The position numbers were made by a program, and so were the translations under genes. From Orthonyx spaldingii (taxonomy: Eukaryota > Chordata > Aves > Passeriformes > Orthonychidae): a stretch of DNA of 64,000 bases. Shown one piece after another: positions 13,001-27,500 of this stretch. Each line of letters starts with the position of its first letter. Position 1 is the stretch's first letter. A model generated the notes under the pieces. It was given only the letters and a program-made list of their open reading frames with translations, was not told the DNA's origin and did no database searches. The DNA lies in the NCBI GenBank assembly GCA_013397795.1, contig VZTJ01001204.1:21577-85576 (forward strand). Direction: 5' to 3'.

Positions 13001-16000
13001 GTCTCAAGTAAACATTTTAGAACAGAAATTATTCCATATATTTATAATGTCACAAGCATATAAAAATAGCCACCTATTAAATGTGCACAGGTTCAAAAAC
13101 ATTTTTTCCTGCAAAGATGACTTTTCCATACTTCCTCCACTACGGTTGGATGTAAAGTACATTACAAGTCACAGGGCAGTAAGGGAAAGGCCCTCCCTCC
13201 TAAGCCAGCAGGGAAGTGCTAGAGTCTCAGCACATCCCCAAAAACATTTCCGTTGACCTTTTCCACATGTAAACGAGTCTCCAACTCAAATGACACCCTA
13301 ATTTCTCAAGCAACTGCAGCAACCCTCCTCAGTCCATACTTTGCTACAGTTTAGAGTCTCTTGTCCAAAGATGTTAGGCAAGCTAGAAACATCTTTCTAA
13401 GAAATTCAGCCTTTCTTTGCCATTCTTTAATGTTCTCCACCACCAGGTCAGCTATGTTTGTGCTTTTTCCTCAGGTCACTTAATTTTCACATTCCGAAAG
13501 TGGTTTGAACTCTGAACAGTGGAAGGGTTTTTCATAGATCCATAGAACTAATGGAGAGTTATGCCACTGTGGTACTAATGTAACCAGCTCTCAGACATTA
13601 ATTCCAATCCTTGCCAACACACACACACAGACATACTCAGCCAAAAGAATCATGGTAAAATATCAGCTTTGTGTAGCACCTCCTCTCAAAATGATGCTAT
13701 TTCCATAGACTTACATACCTTGATAATTAATTTTGATATCTCAAATTTTAAAATCTAGGATTTGGTACTTGTTATAGAATGATTACTTACTATTTTAAAA
13801 TGAATATATGATTGAACATTAAATACGTTCTGTTAAACCAATTTTGAATTCTACACATGTTCTTTTAAAATGCCAGTGCCATCATCATATCCAAGACACT
13901 GAAAAACAACCATTCGCTGCAGTATTTACTCCCTGTGCTGTGCTATGGAATTAATACTTCCAGCAACCAAATGATGAGTTACTTCTGAGAAAATATTTTT
14001 GTTTATGTTACTTATGTTACCTATATTTAATAAGGAAGTGTAAAGTGAATTGCCCAGTCCTTCATTTCTGCAGCTTCTTAAAGATGAAAAATTATCTCAT
14101 TTTGTGCACCCTGTATGGAATTTATACTATTGGAAATTATGCTCCTACAAAACCTGACATCGCTTCAGTCAACTAGAAAATTAAAGATTCACTTTTTAAA
14201 TGAAAACAATGAAAAACCTCTCATCTAAAACCCCAATACTCCTAAAACCAATTAATCTTATTTGATCAAAAAATATGTTTTCTATTGCCAGGACTGTCTC
14301 ATTTAACTTGAAATCTGAAATTGTAAAAAATTTTGGTTCTTTTATCCATCATATTTCCATAATGTAAATGAGGAACAGACTTCCGTTAGAAGTCAGCTTT
14401 GCATTTTTCCCAGATGCTCTGAAAAAAAATTAAATCACAATAGTAAAAGAGGTATGGAATATCTTTTCTCAGAACTTTAAAGCAAATATATTAACATGTA
14501 ATAAAATAACAGCATTAAATTTTGTTTCAGGTTTGCATACAAAACTTCTCAGCAACATAAATCCTTTCTAAATTATCTAAAAGCATAAATTAATGTTTAG
14601 TTCTCTTTAATATCTAGTAAAAATATAAGCATTTAAACATAGACACCTTCTCTGAGAACACCTTTCACTTTTTAAGATTTAAGAATCTTCAAGGGAAAAA
14701 ATACAAGAACATGGAGGGCATTTTGAATCCAAAAATTTTACCCATTTTTCTGCTAACTCAAATTCTAGTCACAGCAGCAGTCTTACAACTTACAGCAGCA
14801 GTGGAGGTGCAACTCTTCTCCTACATGTCACACCTGGAATCTTCCTGTAGCAATTCAGTTTTTAAATTAATTATAGATGGTAATATTCTTATTTTCAAAA
14901 GGAATATTTTGACCTCTCACCTTCAATTTTTAAATATTCTGTCTTCTTATAGGGTATTACAAAAATGTTTTGCTTTATTTTGATGGTCATGCATTTGGAT
15001 TGCAGCACTGCAGTTAGGGGTACCAATCTGAGGAAAGACAGGTTTTTGAAAGAAACTTGAGTCTTTCCTTACATTTTATACACAATCATACAGCCATGAC
15101 ATCATTTTTTCTTTTAAGTTCTTAATCCAGATATAATTTCATTAGTCTTCTCCTAATATACAGTAAGTCACCCTATTGAGTCCTCAATGATTTAGCAATA
15201 TTATACCTCACATACACACAATATCAAACACGGCCAGGTCAGCTGTAGTACTATCAACACAATCTGCTTTGAAAACATAGCCCTCCCATTACTATTGTTA
15301 TGAAATTTTACTATCCATGTCACACCACTAGATTTATTTGGCACTTGCAGTCATGACTTGTTCTTCCGGAGGAATTCCTCTATAATTGAGCATTAGTTAT
15401 TGTACCATTAAAAGACAGTGTTTCCGTAAATTTTAAACAGATAACAGCACTTTCTAGCAAGTGTTTTTTTAGATACAAGTTTATTACCTAGTTACAGGGA
15501 GGAAAAAAAAAATTGGCTAAAAAAGTTCTTCCTTTTCTTGTTAAAACGAAATAAATGAGGTTAACAGAAAACATCCTGCCATTGCTCCCAAAGGAATATT
15601 TCCCAACTATGAAATGAGTGAGGACCATTTCTGTAAATGTAAATATTTTAAAACTTAATGTGATAATAAACAATTACACAATATACATTTTCTAACGTTA
15701 TCTTTTGTATATTTATACTATAAGCATTGATACTTTATAAGTATTTTTATCTATTTCTTTCATTTGTGGATTTGGGTTCAACCTTATTAACAATGGCAAT
15801 GGTCCAATGACCCGGTAGAAGTATGCAGTGGGCACAGATTGCTTCAGCTCCAGGGCTTATTCATATTTCAGATGAGGAGTGGGCCTGTGCAGTTGAACTA
15901 TTATTTTTCCACAAAAATGCCAAGAGACCAGGATGAATAGGCTCCTTTCATTATGCTCTGAAGGAAGAGGAAGACTAAAAGGTTCATGGCGAATTGTGTC

Positions 16001-19000
16001 CTTGCATAAATGTCAGGACAAAGTAAGGCTCCCTGTAAAAACATTTTCTTTACAGTCTTGGCAAGTATTTCCATAAGAAATTCTGAAGTATTAAGCTCAC
16101 AATGTGAGATATACTTTAGTGAGTATGAAGGATTAACATTTTGTATCTCTCTGTTGATCTGCTCACCACTATGGGAACCCAAAAAGGCAGAAGTAACATT
16201 TCAGTTACTTTAACCTTTTGTTAAAGCAAGATACAGAACTATCACAACTCAGACCCTGAGTTCAGGATGCTAATTGGTCAGAAAGACTGGCCCTTAGGCA
16301 TGTAATGTAAATAATACTGCTTACTAAAATCTTATTTCCATCGAAATATACATGCCAAAAGCAGAACAAATCCCTCATTAAGAGGCCAGAAGATTTACTC
16401 AGATTTTACCCTTTAGACTTAGTCAATGTGGTAAAATTAGATGTAGAATTAACAATTTTAATTTCCATTGAGAATAATATTCTTGTTTAAATGAATATGC
16501 ATGTATATATGAAGTATCGGATTACAGTATTATAAGTATTTTATACTAAACTGTAATCAGTATTACATCATGCCCTCTTTTACAAAATAACATTTTATGG
16601 GCATCTTGTTGTAAATGTAGTGCATCACCCTGGTGGACTATACAGAATTCATGGAGTTACTCTCAGTTATGGATAGAAAAGAAATTTAGAAGAAAAAAAT
16701 TAATTTTTACTTTAAAATAAATACTAGTCTTAAAATAGCTTACAACTGTAAACTCTTTCAAAGCTTAATATAGTAGTCAATGATTTAAATTTCAAATCCT
16801 TAGAAGTATTGCAAACAAAGTTTTATAAATAATAAGTAAACAAAATAATCAAAGGTGAATTGCCTTGAGAACGACATCAGGCTTACAATTAAAGCTGCTG
16901 TGGTTCAAGTATGGGAATCAATAGCATATAGTAGGACTACACTTCAGCTCGTCTGACCATGCTAATATTTAGTATTCAAAGCTGCTGCCAACACAGCATT
17001 CACCTGAGTCAGACTTAGGGCCTGCAACACTTTGATTTCAATTAGCATTCCAAAGCTCTCTTTGGAACAAATCACACATACAGTGAATTTCTTCCTGAAC
17101 TAGGTATCACTCCCTGCATTTGTATTTTAGTTGTCATTACTCAGGAGCTAATCCCGTTTTCTATTTCTTCTGGCACAGTTTATTTCTGACTTTACACCTG
17201 TTGTGCCACTTCTTAATCACATGGCAAACACTTTCAGCAATGATACAGGTTATATAAACAATTCCTACCAAAGTCAGCAGGGGTCGAGTAACTCCTTGAA
17301 AGTTAGAGATAACTGTGCATTTCACTATTGAGCCAGTACCTGCCACACTGAACTTTCCTATGTCAGTGTCTGACATAACATAGACGTAGCATGCACTTTG
17401 GGGTTTTTTCCCTAAAATAAAACAGTTCTACTCAGTCATTTTCAATTTGACTTTCCTTTGGGTATATTGCAATCAGATTAGTCCTGACAAACTAATAGAG
17501 ATTGGGCTGATGTTTGGATGTGACACCGCTAAGGAAATCTGTGTTGCAAGACGGAAATTTAACAGCTGCTTCTGGAGGAAGCATCTTTATCACTGAGTCA
17601 GAGAGGAACCAACTGCTTAGCATAATTTTAAAGGCAGCTCCTCTGTCACAGGCATCATCACTCAGTTGATGTGCAAAAACCATTTATAAATATTAGCAAT
17701 CATCTGGTATTTTTCAAAAGAACAGGAAAGTTAATCCTGTTTCCTGACTGAGTTCTGCATTGCATAATTACATTCTGACTACCTAAGTTCCCTTGCAATT
17801 TCAGTTAATTACAGTATTATTCTTACTTCCTGTCCTAAAGTTATTTGTGTAGTAACCATATCCTACTAGAGTGGAAGATGAAGTAAGCTCTGAATTATTT
17901 TGATTAATATGTAAAATGTTGTGCTATCACCTCACACAAAACCCCACTACATAATGGATATTATTCCCAACTAAAAAAAATGCGTGAAACTTTTCAGCAA
18001 TTATATTAATGCTCAGTAGCCCATCTCTCAAGGGATGTTTGTGTTACTTGACTAATAGATATAAATCTGTGTGTAACTAAAAAGTATTAATTCAGCCTTT
18101 TACTAAACATAAGCAAATGAAAAATCTTAGATCTCTCCAAAGAGGTAAAAAGTATACAAGAACAAAATACATAGTATACATAAAAGTATAGCCTTTTAGT
18201 ACTTGCTATTGCCTTTTCCTTTAGAACTGTGTAGATGGCAATTTTACTCAACTCATCCACTAAAAACTACTATTGCTAGTTCTGAATATTGGAAAATCAT
18301 TACATTTTCTTAACAATCATAAACTTTAGAAGCATAACTACTTGGGAAGCAACTAGAGTATTTTCAGCAGACCAAACAGGGCTGCCCAACTTTATGGCAA
18401 AAGTGTATTTTAGCTGCATAAAAAAATTACAGGATTTCAACGTGTCTAATATAAAAAGTCTTTCTTTCATTTTTGGTGCAAACTCTAATTTTACAATTAA
18501 CAGCAAGACTTCTAACAGCTTCTACATGGCAGGGCTTTATCCCTGAACTTTGCCATGCAGCAGCCGTAAATCAATCCATCATAAATTTCCTTACTCCTTC
18601 TAAACTCATCCGGACTCTGCATACATTCCTCTGTACTGCCTCCACATCTACTGCTTTCTGCCACATCCTTCTGTTCCATCCAGCAATGCTTCCATATCCC
18701 ACTTACACAGACAGATCCACAGCATTTTCCTATCTGAACGTACCCCACTTTGCCTGTCCCAGCTTTCTCCTTCTAACTGTGATACCTAAGATTTCTTAGT
18801 GCTTCAACACTTCTGTAAGTTTTGCAAGTTGTAAAAACAACCACCTACAATTACTACACAAATTATTTCATTCCAAGAAGCAGAAAAAAAACCCCAAAGT
18901 GTATCCTTATAGATACAAAAATCAAAGCCAAGGAAAAATTATTCTCAGGTTTCAAAGCCAACACCACAAAAAAAATTCTTTAGAGAGGGGATGATATTGG

Positions 19001-19955
19001 AAGACCTGGCAATACGAGGAGATAAACCACCATGACATGCCTGGGAAACTACTAGTTTGACTGGCAAATCTGAATGACAGATTGTCAGTCTGTTCTCCTA
19101 CTCCTTCACCTGCAAAAGGAAACCACAGCTCCAAGGGGCTGGCACAGTCCAGAGCCCCTGCCGCCCCTGGGAGTTACATTGCCACCATAGCTGCAGTGAT
19201 GGGCTGGGGTAGCTTCCAAGTGCCACCTGGTTACCCAACCTTTAGCTGAAAGGGTTTTTCCCAGAGGCTAGAAATTTAGTCTCTCTTCATGGGGAGGAAC
19301 AGCTATCCTGGGAGCAGGGTTGAACTTCCTGGAACAGAATTACACCACTTCTATAGCCACTTTTTCTTCATGGTCACTCTCCATCTCTCTTTCATGTTCT
19401 CTCTTCTGAATGGTTCCTCTTCCCTCTTTGTATGCAAAGACTGAGCAAGAATTGCATCTGGTGATACTTCCACACTCTCTTCACACCTTGTAACATCATT
19501 CCTCATCCTGAGCATATAACATTTTCCAGCAATGTTTCGAGCATTACACAGAAATTGAGACAATTTCTAAATCTTTGCAATAGCCAATCTTCGGGTCATG
19601 CTCCAGAGCCTATTTGTTCTCATACATGACTGAGCAGAAATTATTAAGTCATTGAAGAAATTTCGTGTTAGAAAGCCTGTGCCTTTGAAACAAGTATTTC
19701 TGAAAGCTCCTTATTTTTTCTAAGGAGGAAAAGGCTGGGCTCCTGTAATTATATGGCTATTATATTTTCTAATGTTTATATACTGGCAGAATGGGAAAAC
19801 AAAAATAAGTCTATATATGCACATAAATAAAAACTTTTTCAGGAGCTTGCATGTAAAATCATAGGCAACACCAGTTAAGGGAATTTGCAGTGCTAAAACA
19901 TACTGCATCATGTTACAACACTGTCTGCCCAGAAGAAGAATAACCCTGTTTAAAA
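10031..19955. other. Intronic sequence, AT-rich, one gap
   Basis: Long AT-rich unique stretch. It includes a potential hairpin with GATTACAGT/ACTGTAATC arms (16520-16558) and a pyrimidine-rich block at 18580-18790. No exon, CR1 or LTR was recognised. Frames of 60-108 codons are scattered on both strands as expected by chance. Confidence 0.6.
11392..11438. other. Assembly gap (30 N) inside a polyT run
   Basis: Positions 11402-11431 are N, flanked on both sides by T runs. The gap falls inside a homopolymer, so its true length and content are unknown. Confidence 0.98.
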
Positions 19956-20130
19956 GTTGGGTTGGTTTGGTTTTGGGGTTTTTTTGGTTTTGGTTTTGTT
20001 GTTGCTGGTGGTTTTTTGGATCTTTTTTGGGGGTTTTTGTTGTTGTTGTTGTTGTTTTTTGGTGGGATTTTTTTGTTTGTTTGGCTTTGGTTTTTTTGTT
20101 TGTTTGTTTGTTTGTTTTAGTTTTATTTAT
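19956..20130. repeat. G/T-rich low-complexity tract
   Basis: About 175 bp of almost only G and T on the plus strand, with (GTT)n, (TTTG)n and runs such as TTTTGGGGTTTTTTTGG. Short open frames across it are artefacts of composition. Confidence 0.92.
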
Positions 20131-21456
20131 TTTTAAAGTTTCACTCTTGACATGCTTGTTTTGGAGCTCCTAAGGAAGGGGAGTTCACATAAATGAGTTC
20201 ATCACCTCCCATGCACTGAAGCAGTCTCTAGCCCTCAGGAGACATTTAGCCCAAGGAAGTGGAGAAATATCTGGCCAGCAAATGTTACGTGCTGGAAGGG
20301 GCCTCCTTTGCCTCACTGCTAGTATGGTGGCAAGACCTTCTTATCCCTCATCAGCAGAGGAAAATCCCTTCCACATTAAGTACAATTATAGGCGAAAATT
20401 GGCTGCCAATTTTTGAAAATCTGTCACTTTAAGTTTTAAGGGAGCTGGTTTCCTTTTCAATTTTAAATATATCTCACCCATATGGGAATAATACACAATC
20501 AAATCCAATATTTTTCCTACTGCCTAGCAGCTAAGTTATTTACTTGACTTTAACAAGACTTTTCTTTCCTCTTCTCAAGTTTGAGAGCAAGCACAACCTG
20601 AGATGAGCTGTGCTGCTGTATGAGCAGGCAGCCGCTTACAACTATTTATTTGAAAAGAAGCAGACCTGTGTATTAGGTGGGAAGGGAGAGACTTCGTGTA
20701 GGCAGGGGAAAGAGGGGAAAAAGTCAAGCTTTAACTTTTTTATTGGCATAATTAATCAGTTTGAAACATGGGAATAGAAAATAGGAAACTTTCAGTGACT
20801 TGACACACCTCTATCCTACTGCTGGAAAATGAAGACAGTTCCATAAGCTGCACCTCCCCTGAACTAAAAACAGTGCACAAAGGGTGCTAGGTTAGCTCTG
20901 CAGACATAATGGCTATTAAAAAAATCCCATTTGCATGCTGTGCAATCTGCATGTTCAACCTACATCCATTCTTAAGACACTATATTGAAGGCAAAATAAA
21001 ATTGTGCACTGAACCCTGTTTTCCCCCACAAACTGTAGAAATAAAAATATAGCATGTTTACTAGTGACAACTTCCTTCTCAGAAGACACAGGTAGAGAAT
21101 TCATACTTTCCTAAATGTAACCTTACACATCTGGCCAGCAAACATCTGGATATTTATCTTCACTCATCATTTCCTTCAGTAAGTCCAAAAACTGTCAGTT
21201 ATTTCAGCTGAGATTCAGCCCAAGGGAGTACAAAAAAAAGTTACATCCTTCTTTTGTCCAGGTTTTATAAACTGCTTTTTACCTTTTTCTCTGGGATATC
21301 AGTAAGTATAAAAATAAGCAGTCTGGATTCTTTTGACTATGGTTTTTATTCTGTGACTATGTACTTCTGTAGTCACAGGGAGCATACATATGCAATTGAA
21401 ATAATAACACAATCATATCTGCAATGCATACAAAACATCCTACAGCTTTAAATAGG

Positions 21457-21503
21457 TTTTTTTTATATATATATATATATATGTATATGTATATGTATAT
21501 ATT
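21457..21503. repeat. (TA)n and (GTATAT)n microsatellite
   Basis: A T run passes into about ten TA units and then three GTATAT units. It is a compound microsatellite, likely length-polymorphic. Confidence 0.93.
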
Positions 21504-24500
21504 ACATACTTCCAGAAGAAACCACTCAAATCACAAGGAAGAACACGGACTGATTTGTGAATAAACTGTATAGCAAAACTTATGCCAGTTAAACTTCAGA
21601 TAGACAAAAACCAGGAAATGTATGATTCACTAAAAAAAACTTCACTTGAAGAATTATTGTAATGGAAGCACTGCCTTCGGACTGAAGGTACCAGCCTGAA
21701 GAACTCATCCCTGAGTTTGTCACTTGCTCTGCCACTGTTAGTAAAGTCTTATCATCAGCTTTTGCTTTCCTTCCCATTTTACAGAAGGAAGCAATGAAGT
21801 TCACCTCCACTGCAAAACATTTTGCAGTTTAACTATGAAAACAAGCACTCAAGCAGACTCAATTATTATCATCAAAGATAGCGATTGAGCAAAGGAAAAT
21901 GTGAATAATTTCTGAATCTGAGTTGTTTATTCTTACTTTTCAGTAATTTAAAGGCACTGCTGTATTTAAAGTTTCCATATCTCTGTTCTGACAGCCAATC
22001 TGAAATTGCTTAGCAAAAATTTTCAGACATAAAATGAAAAATTCAAACTATGTAAAGAGTTTTTTTGAATTTTTTTGTTTAGCTGAAGTCACACGCACTT
22101 CTTCACAATAATTACTCTGAACAAGCTTCATGCTTTCCAACTTAACTCTGCTTGGTGAAGTCGCTTTTACAAGAGGTGTAAACTTAACAGCCATATTTAA
22201 AGACAAAAGAGCAAAATTAATATTATGGCTTTTTAAAATTCTATCATTTAGTATGAATTTATTTTATATGTGTACTGTGAGCACTTTGCATACTGTCATT
22301 TGTCCCATAGGAATACTGCAAAGTGTTCATGACTCAGATTCATCTTAACCATATGGTTCAAGGGAATCTGCTAATGATATAACAAGCTTACATACTTAAT
22401 TATGCATTTCTCCATACTTCTAGATTTATTTTTCAAATTTAAGTCAACCAAAAAAAATATGCTTAAGTAGCAAAACAACATTTGTAATAAAAAAAAATCA
22501 TATTAGCATGAGTGGGTAAGAGACATCAGGAGAAGAGCAAAGCTGGAAATAGTAGGAAGGACTTGAGTGTTGGCTTTGACAGGTTTGCTCATTCCTGCCT
22601 CACATCAATTCTAGTCAACAAACAACTCAGAAAGAGTTCCATTTTTTATTATTGTTTGGGGTTTTTTTAAAATATCTTAGTCTCCAGTAAATTAAAAGAC
22701 AGTTTGTACTGAAAAACTCCTTTTATTTTTATTTTTATATTCTGTATAACAATGTAGGTTACCACGTTTTAAAAAATACAAGATTTTAATTTTATAACTA
22801 GAAATTTTAGGATCTCAGCATCCATATGTGTTAATAGTGACTAAAATTTAAAAGAAAGTAAAGGAAAGCATAAAAGCATATAAAATATACGATGCACGTA
22901 TAAAGCATATACTTTCCTTACACCACTATGCTGTAAAATCAGTAAAATCCTACCTTTTTCTCTAAATTTAACAGGCCAGTTTCCAGGTGATGGAAGCCAT
23001 GAACATGACATCATTGATGTCTGAAATGATTCCTTGTGAAAACATGTCACATGCCATAGTGTTATTACAGGCTGAGAGACTGCACTTCCCTTTCCATACT
23101 TAGCAATAGCTTTGCCCCTCCTGAACTTAGAAAAATAAAATGGCAAGGTATGCTTAGAATGTCAGTGAATTTTACAATATATGGTCATGAAATTGAAAGA
23201 AATTCTTCTAAGTTTATTGAAGTTAAAAGTAGCACGGAAAAATCTCACCCGTGTTTTACAAGGTCACATGTCCAGGTTGCACTGCATTCTCTGAAGCAAC
23301 AGCCACACTATTTTACTGCCAGTCTGTGTAATGTCCTCATCAGAAAGGCTGAGAATGGCCACAGTTTATTCAGAAGGAAAGTTTTTAAGGGTTTCTGGAA
23401 AATTAATAACTAGATAGAATAAAGAATCCTCCTCCTGGACCCTACAAAATCTTGCACTTCCTCATGCATACATACCAGTATGATTTGATTAGTCACAATT
23501 TTTTGTTTCCCAGCAGCAAAAAGAAATTTTCTGTTCCCATGTAGCCCTCAAAATAAGTAGCCCAGAGGCCATCATCTAGTGCTTAAATGCAAGCACTTTA
23601 TAAAACCAACTATAAAGATCATAAAATAGCTGAGTGACTCCTGTTTAGGATACCTGTCTTTTATACAGCTTTATACATGAGAACATTGTAGGTATCTTCT
23701 TGCAACAGGATGTTTACATTCTATTTAGTATGTCTTCATTTAAAATAAAAAAGCAATTTAACTTTTAAAATAGTTAGAGTTGATGAATTTACTCAGGTTT
23801 GATACTTACTGATTCTTGTGAAAAATTAATTGAGAAATAGTGTAGTAGGTTATATTAAAAAAGTTAGGATTTACTAATAATTTTAGCTACTAAAAAACCA
23901 AAAAAGACAAAAGGAAAAAAAATCTAGTTAGTAATTTTTATTAAGTTACATCTTCCACCAGCATGCTATCAATTTAGATAGACTGTGATGTGGAAAAGAT
24001 TGCCTTTCCTACACTCAAAAAGCAGATTTGGCAGTTTAAATACTTTATTAAGGCAATAAAGTTGTATTGAAGGAAACATACAAGCAAAGAACATTGCCCA
24101 GATACAATAATGTTTTGTCTGCTCCAGACACACTTTAAATGTTAATTGCCAATCTTGAAATGCAAAATAAAGTATTTTAAATGGTAATGGCCTCACTAGA
24201 TTTTTAGCAAGCAAGGAAAACTATTACAGACATTGAGCTTCTGGAAATCTGAGTAATATCCTGAAAGGAACAGCTTGCCTTTTGGGGCTTGGGATGGAAT
24301 GCACTTGTATTCTGCGTTAAAAAGGCATTCTAAATTCCTCATTGTCCTTGGTCCTAATACTGCAGAAATGGGATATTTTAGCAATGTCCTGCTGAGAAAC
24401 AGAAGTGTGATTCCAAGGCTTTCAGAGCAGCACATCCGCCCGGAAGGAGAGCTGAGTCCGTGTCCCCACTCTACATGCCCCAGCTACACAACCACATACA

Positions 24501-27500
24501 TGCCACAGGAACTATCTTACCTTTCCCTGCAGGTAGACTGTCAAGGGGCTCCAAAGCTACATTCTGCACAGTTTGAAAAGAAATTTCAAAAGAGCTACAT
24601 GAAACTGCAAAGTACCATAGGTCTTCACAGTGCGTATTAGCTAAAGTGCTGCTTCAGAGTGGAAGTGTAGAGCTAGCGTTCTGTTCATTTCTTTCTCCAT
24701 ACTAAAACCACACAGACTGATAAATGGAGCAATAATGACCAGGCAATTTTTGATAGTACAGGAGCAGGAAAACACTTCTTTCTGTAACAGAGAAAGCACA
24801 AGCATCTCAATGGACCATCTGTTCTAACAATGCCTTTCATTTCTCTAGGCCTCTGCTTCTACTTTAAAACTTTGTGACAAAAAATAGTTGTCACTGCTGC
24901 TGTTTGATGAATCATATGGAGCGTGCTTTTACTCAAAATCTAATTCCTTACAATCACAGTTTCACATCACAGATTAAAAACAGTTGTTGTATTTGGTACC
25001 TTTTACTGCTGATCTGCTGATTTCAACAGATTGGTAAAAGATGGATATGGCATAAAAAGGAACCTTACCCATCTTCAAATACCTCACCAGCTGAAGACAA
25101 AGTCCTCTAGTAAGATAGTGTGCAGAGCTGCTCTATCATAAACTGAGGTAGCATTTCCAAAATCACTGCAGTTGGTTTTGGTTTAAAATGAGCCTAGATT
25201 AGGTGATTTTTTGCAACTTCTTCAGGAATAGATATTAGCCTTTAGCTGAAGTAAGTAACATGACTTCAAATTAAGTCAAGGGAAACATAAATATGTATTC
25301 TCAGGTTTTCCCTTACTTGTGAAATTCAAGTTTCTAGCATAAGATATATATTCAAAGTTTTAGACCAAAAAAAAAAAAAAANNNNNNNNNNNNNNNNNNN
25401 NNNNNNNNNNNNNNNNNNNNNNNAAAAAAAGATAGATATAGTTGGACAGTTGGACTTCTTTCCTTGAATGAGTAGAAGAACTACCAAACATACAGTTCTA
25501 CAGTTATCTCTTCACCTGATTGAAGGTGATCCTGTAACATTTAGGAGGCCAAACAGTGTACAAGAGAACTATTTCAAACCTTTTTTCAGATAAAACTTCA
25601 ATAAGATCTTCAAACTATTGCAGAAGAACTAGTTTCTCTTCTTCCACACTCACTAACTGCAAAAAGACTCACTTTAGAACTTGGATAATTCACATTTTAC
25701 TTTATGTTCTATAACACCTTAAAAGAAACATAAGTGCTATGCACCATTTCATTGGTTTTCAGCAGCACACTCGAAAAAGTGTGCCAAATGAACTGTTTCC
25801 CTGCACAGTGAGTTGGGAACACATCTCCACTCAGACAAAACAGGGATTTTTTTCTTTGTTTAAAATTCAAATGCAGCCTAGAGGGCAGCACTAGCCAAGG
25901 ATATGAATGTGTGAAGACAGCTGACTTTTTGAATGGCCAACCCATGCTAATACATAACAAACCTTCCTCTTCCACTTCATCGCATTTTCTAATGTTTTAC
26001 TGAAAAAGCATGTTGCAAACTTGCTTTTGTATAGCAGAGCCAGAATTTTTTCCCTAATCTGTGCACTCAGGAAACACCCAGGCACTGCAGGCAGGAAAAA
26101 AGATGACATTCTTGACTCCAGACACCCATACATACTTCTAACTAATGCATATCTCTATAGGGAGCCTCCAGAATGCCAATGCACTATGTAAATCCTCAAA
26201 GTAGGAAAATAAGTAATACTTAAAAGGAGTATTAACCTTGTGCTGGCCACTTTCCCAACCATAAAATGACAAACAAGGAAAAATAGTTCCTTTTTCATTT
26301 TGTACTGCGGAGCTTGCCAGGTCTTTTCATGGTGGGAGCTTGAGAGAAGATAAATAGTGCTGAGAGGAGATGGAATTACCACCTGAATTTTGGCATAAAA
26401 ATTGTGTCATAATATTGTCTGTCAGCTCACGCTTTCATTAACATGTATTTCATAATATTTAAAAGATACATTGTCTCTGGAATCAGAAAAACAAAAAATA
26501 AAAAAGATTGCTTTTGTACTCATATCAAGGTCTAATTCATAACAGTCAGAGACCTGCCTCTTCCAGTATCCTGCAGAAAGAAAAGCAATTACCAGATATT
26601 TACAAAAAACTTACAAGAATCACAGCAAGTGTATAGTGTTGAATCCAGACCATGGGGCTGAACTCCTCACCTATAGCAATAAGCCATGTCCTACCCTTCA
26701 CTAGATTGTATTCCCACTCCAGACCACATCCTATAGCAGCTGTAACAAGCCAAAAGTCCACAGCCAATCACTTTGTCTGATATCCAGCCTACTGGCACAG
26801 TTGTTACTATCATCATTTTTAATTATCTCTGACATTTAAAATACTTAGAAAATCCATTCACCCGTAAATGTCTTTTGGATGTTCAGAAATTAAGTAAAAA
26901 CCCTCTAGTGGATTCCTTCTTATTTCCATCTCCTGAGCTCTTCAGGTTACAGAGAATTCTCAGAAAGTCAATTGTTATCTCACCATGTCTAAAATAAAAT
27001 AGGAAGAGGCTTAAGCTATCTGCATATGCCACAATAAAATTAACAGACTAAACGAGTCAACCTCACCTCATATCAGGACATTATTCTTGCCAGTATACAA
27101 GAAAGCAGTCTTTCAAACAACAGGAACTTGTTATGAACAATAAGAACCTGAAAACAATACGAGCAGGCTCCTATAATTTTATGGGACCCTAGATATTCCA
27201 TATCAGGAAGCCTCATTGCAGCTGATGTAGTTTTCAGGTGAACTTTCTCATCAAAATGTACATTTAAAGATGAAAAGGAATGGCAACATCTTGATTGCTA
27301 AGATTGACTTTGGTCTTTTACAAATTCAGTGTCCACTCAAAGTTAAAAGACACATAGTAAAGGAGTACCTCTTATTGCAAAAACATAAGAGAATGGTAAA
27401 AGACAAGTTACAAAAACAAGTATATAGAAATATGTACTTATTTTTAATTCATGTTATGTTGTCTGCAGGTATTAGACTAGAATCAATCGGAAGATGGAAC

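Noticed and set aside
17161..17376. 71-codon minus-strand frame with a hydrophobic centre
   Set aside because: Not similar to AGMO or any family I know; no acceptor or donor at its edges.
19956..20173. 87-codon plus-strand frame rich in Phe, Val and Trp
   Set aside because: Produced by the G/T-rich low-complexity tract.
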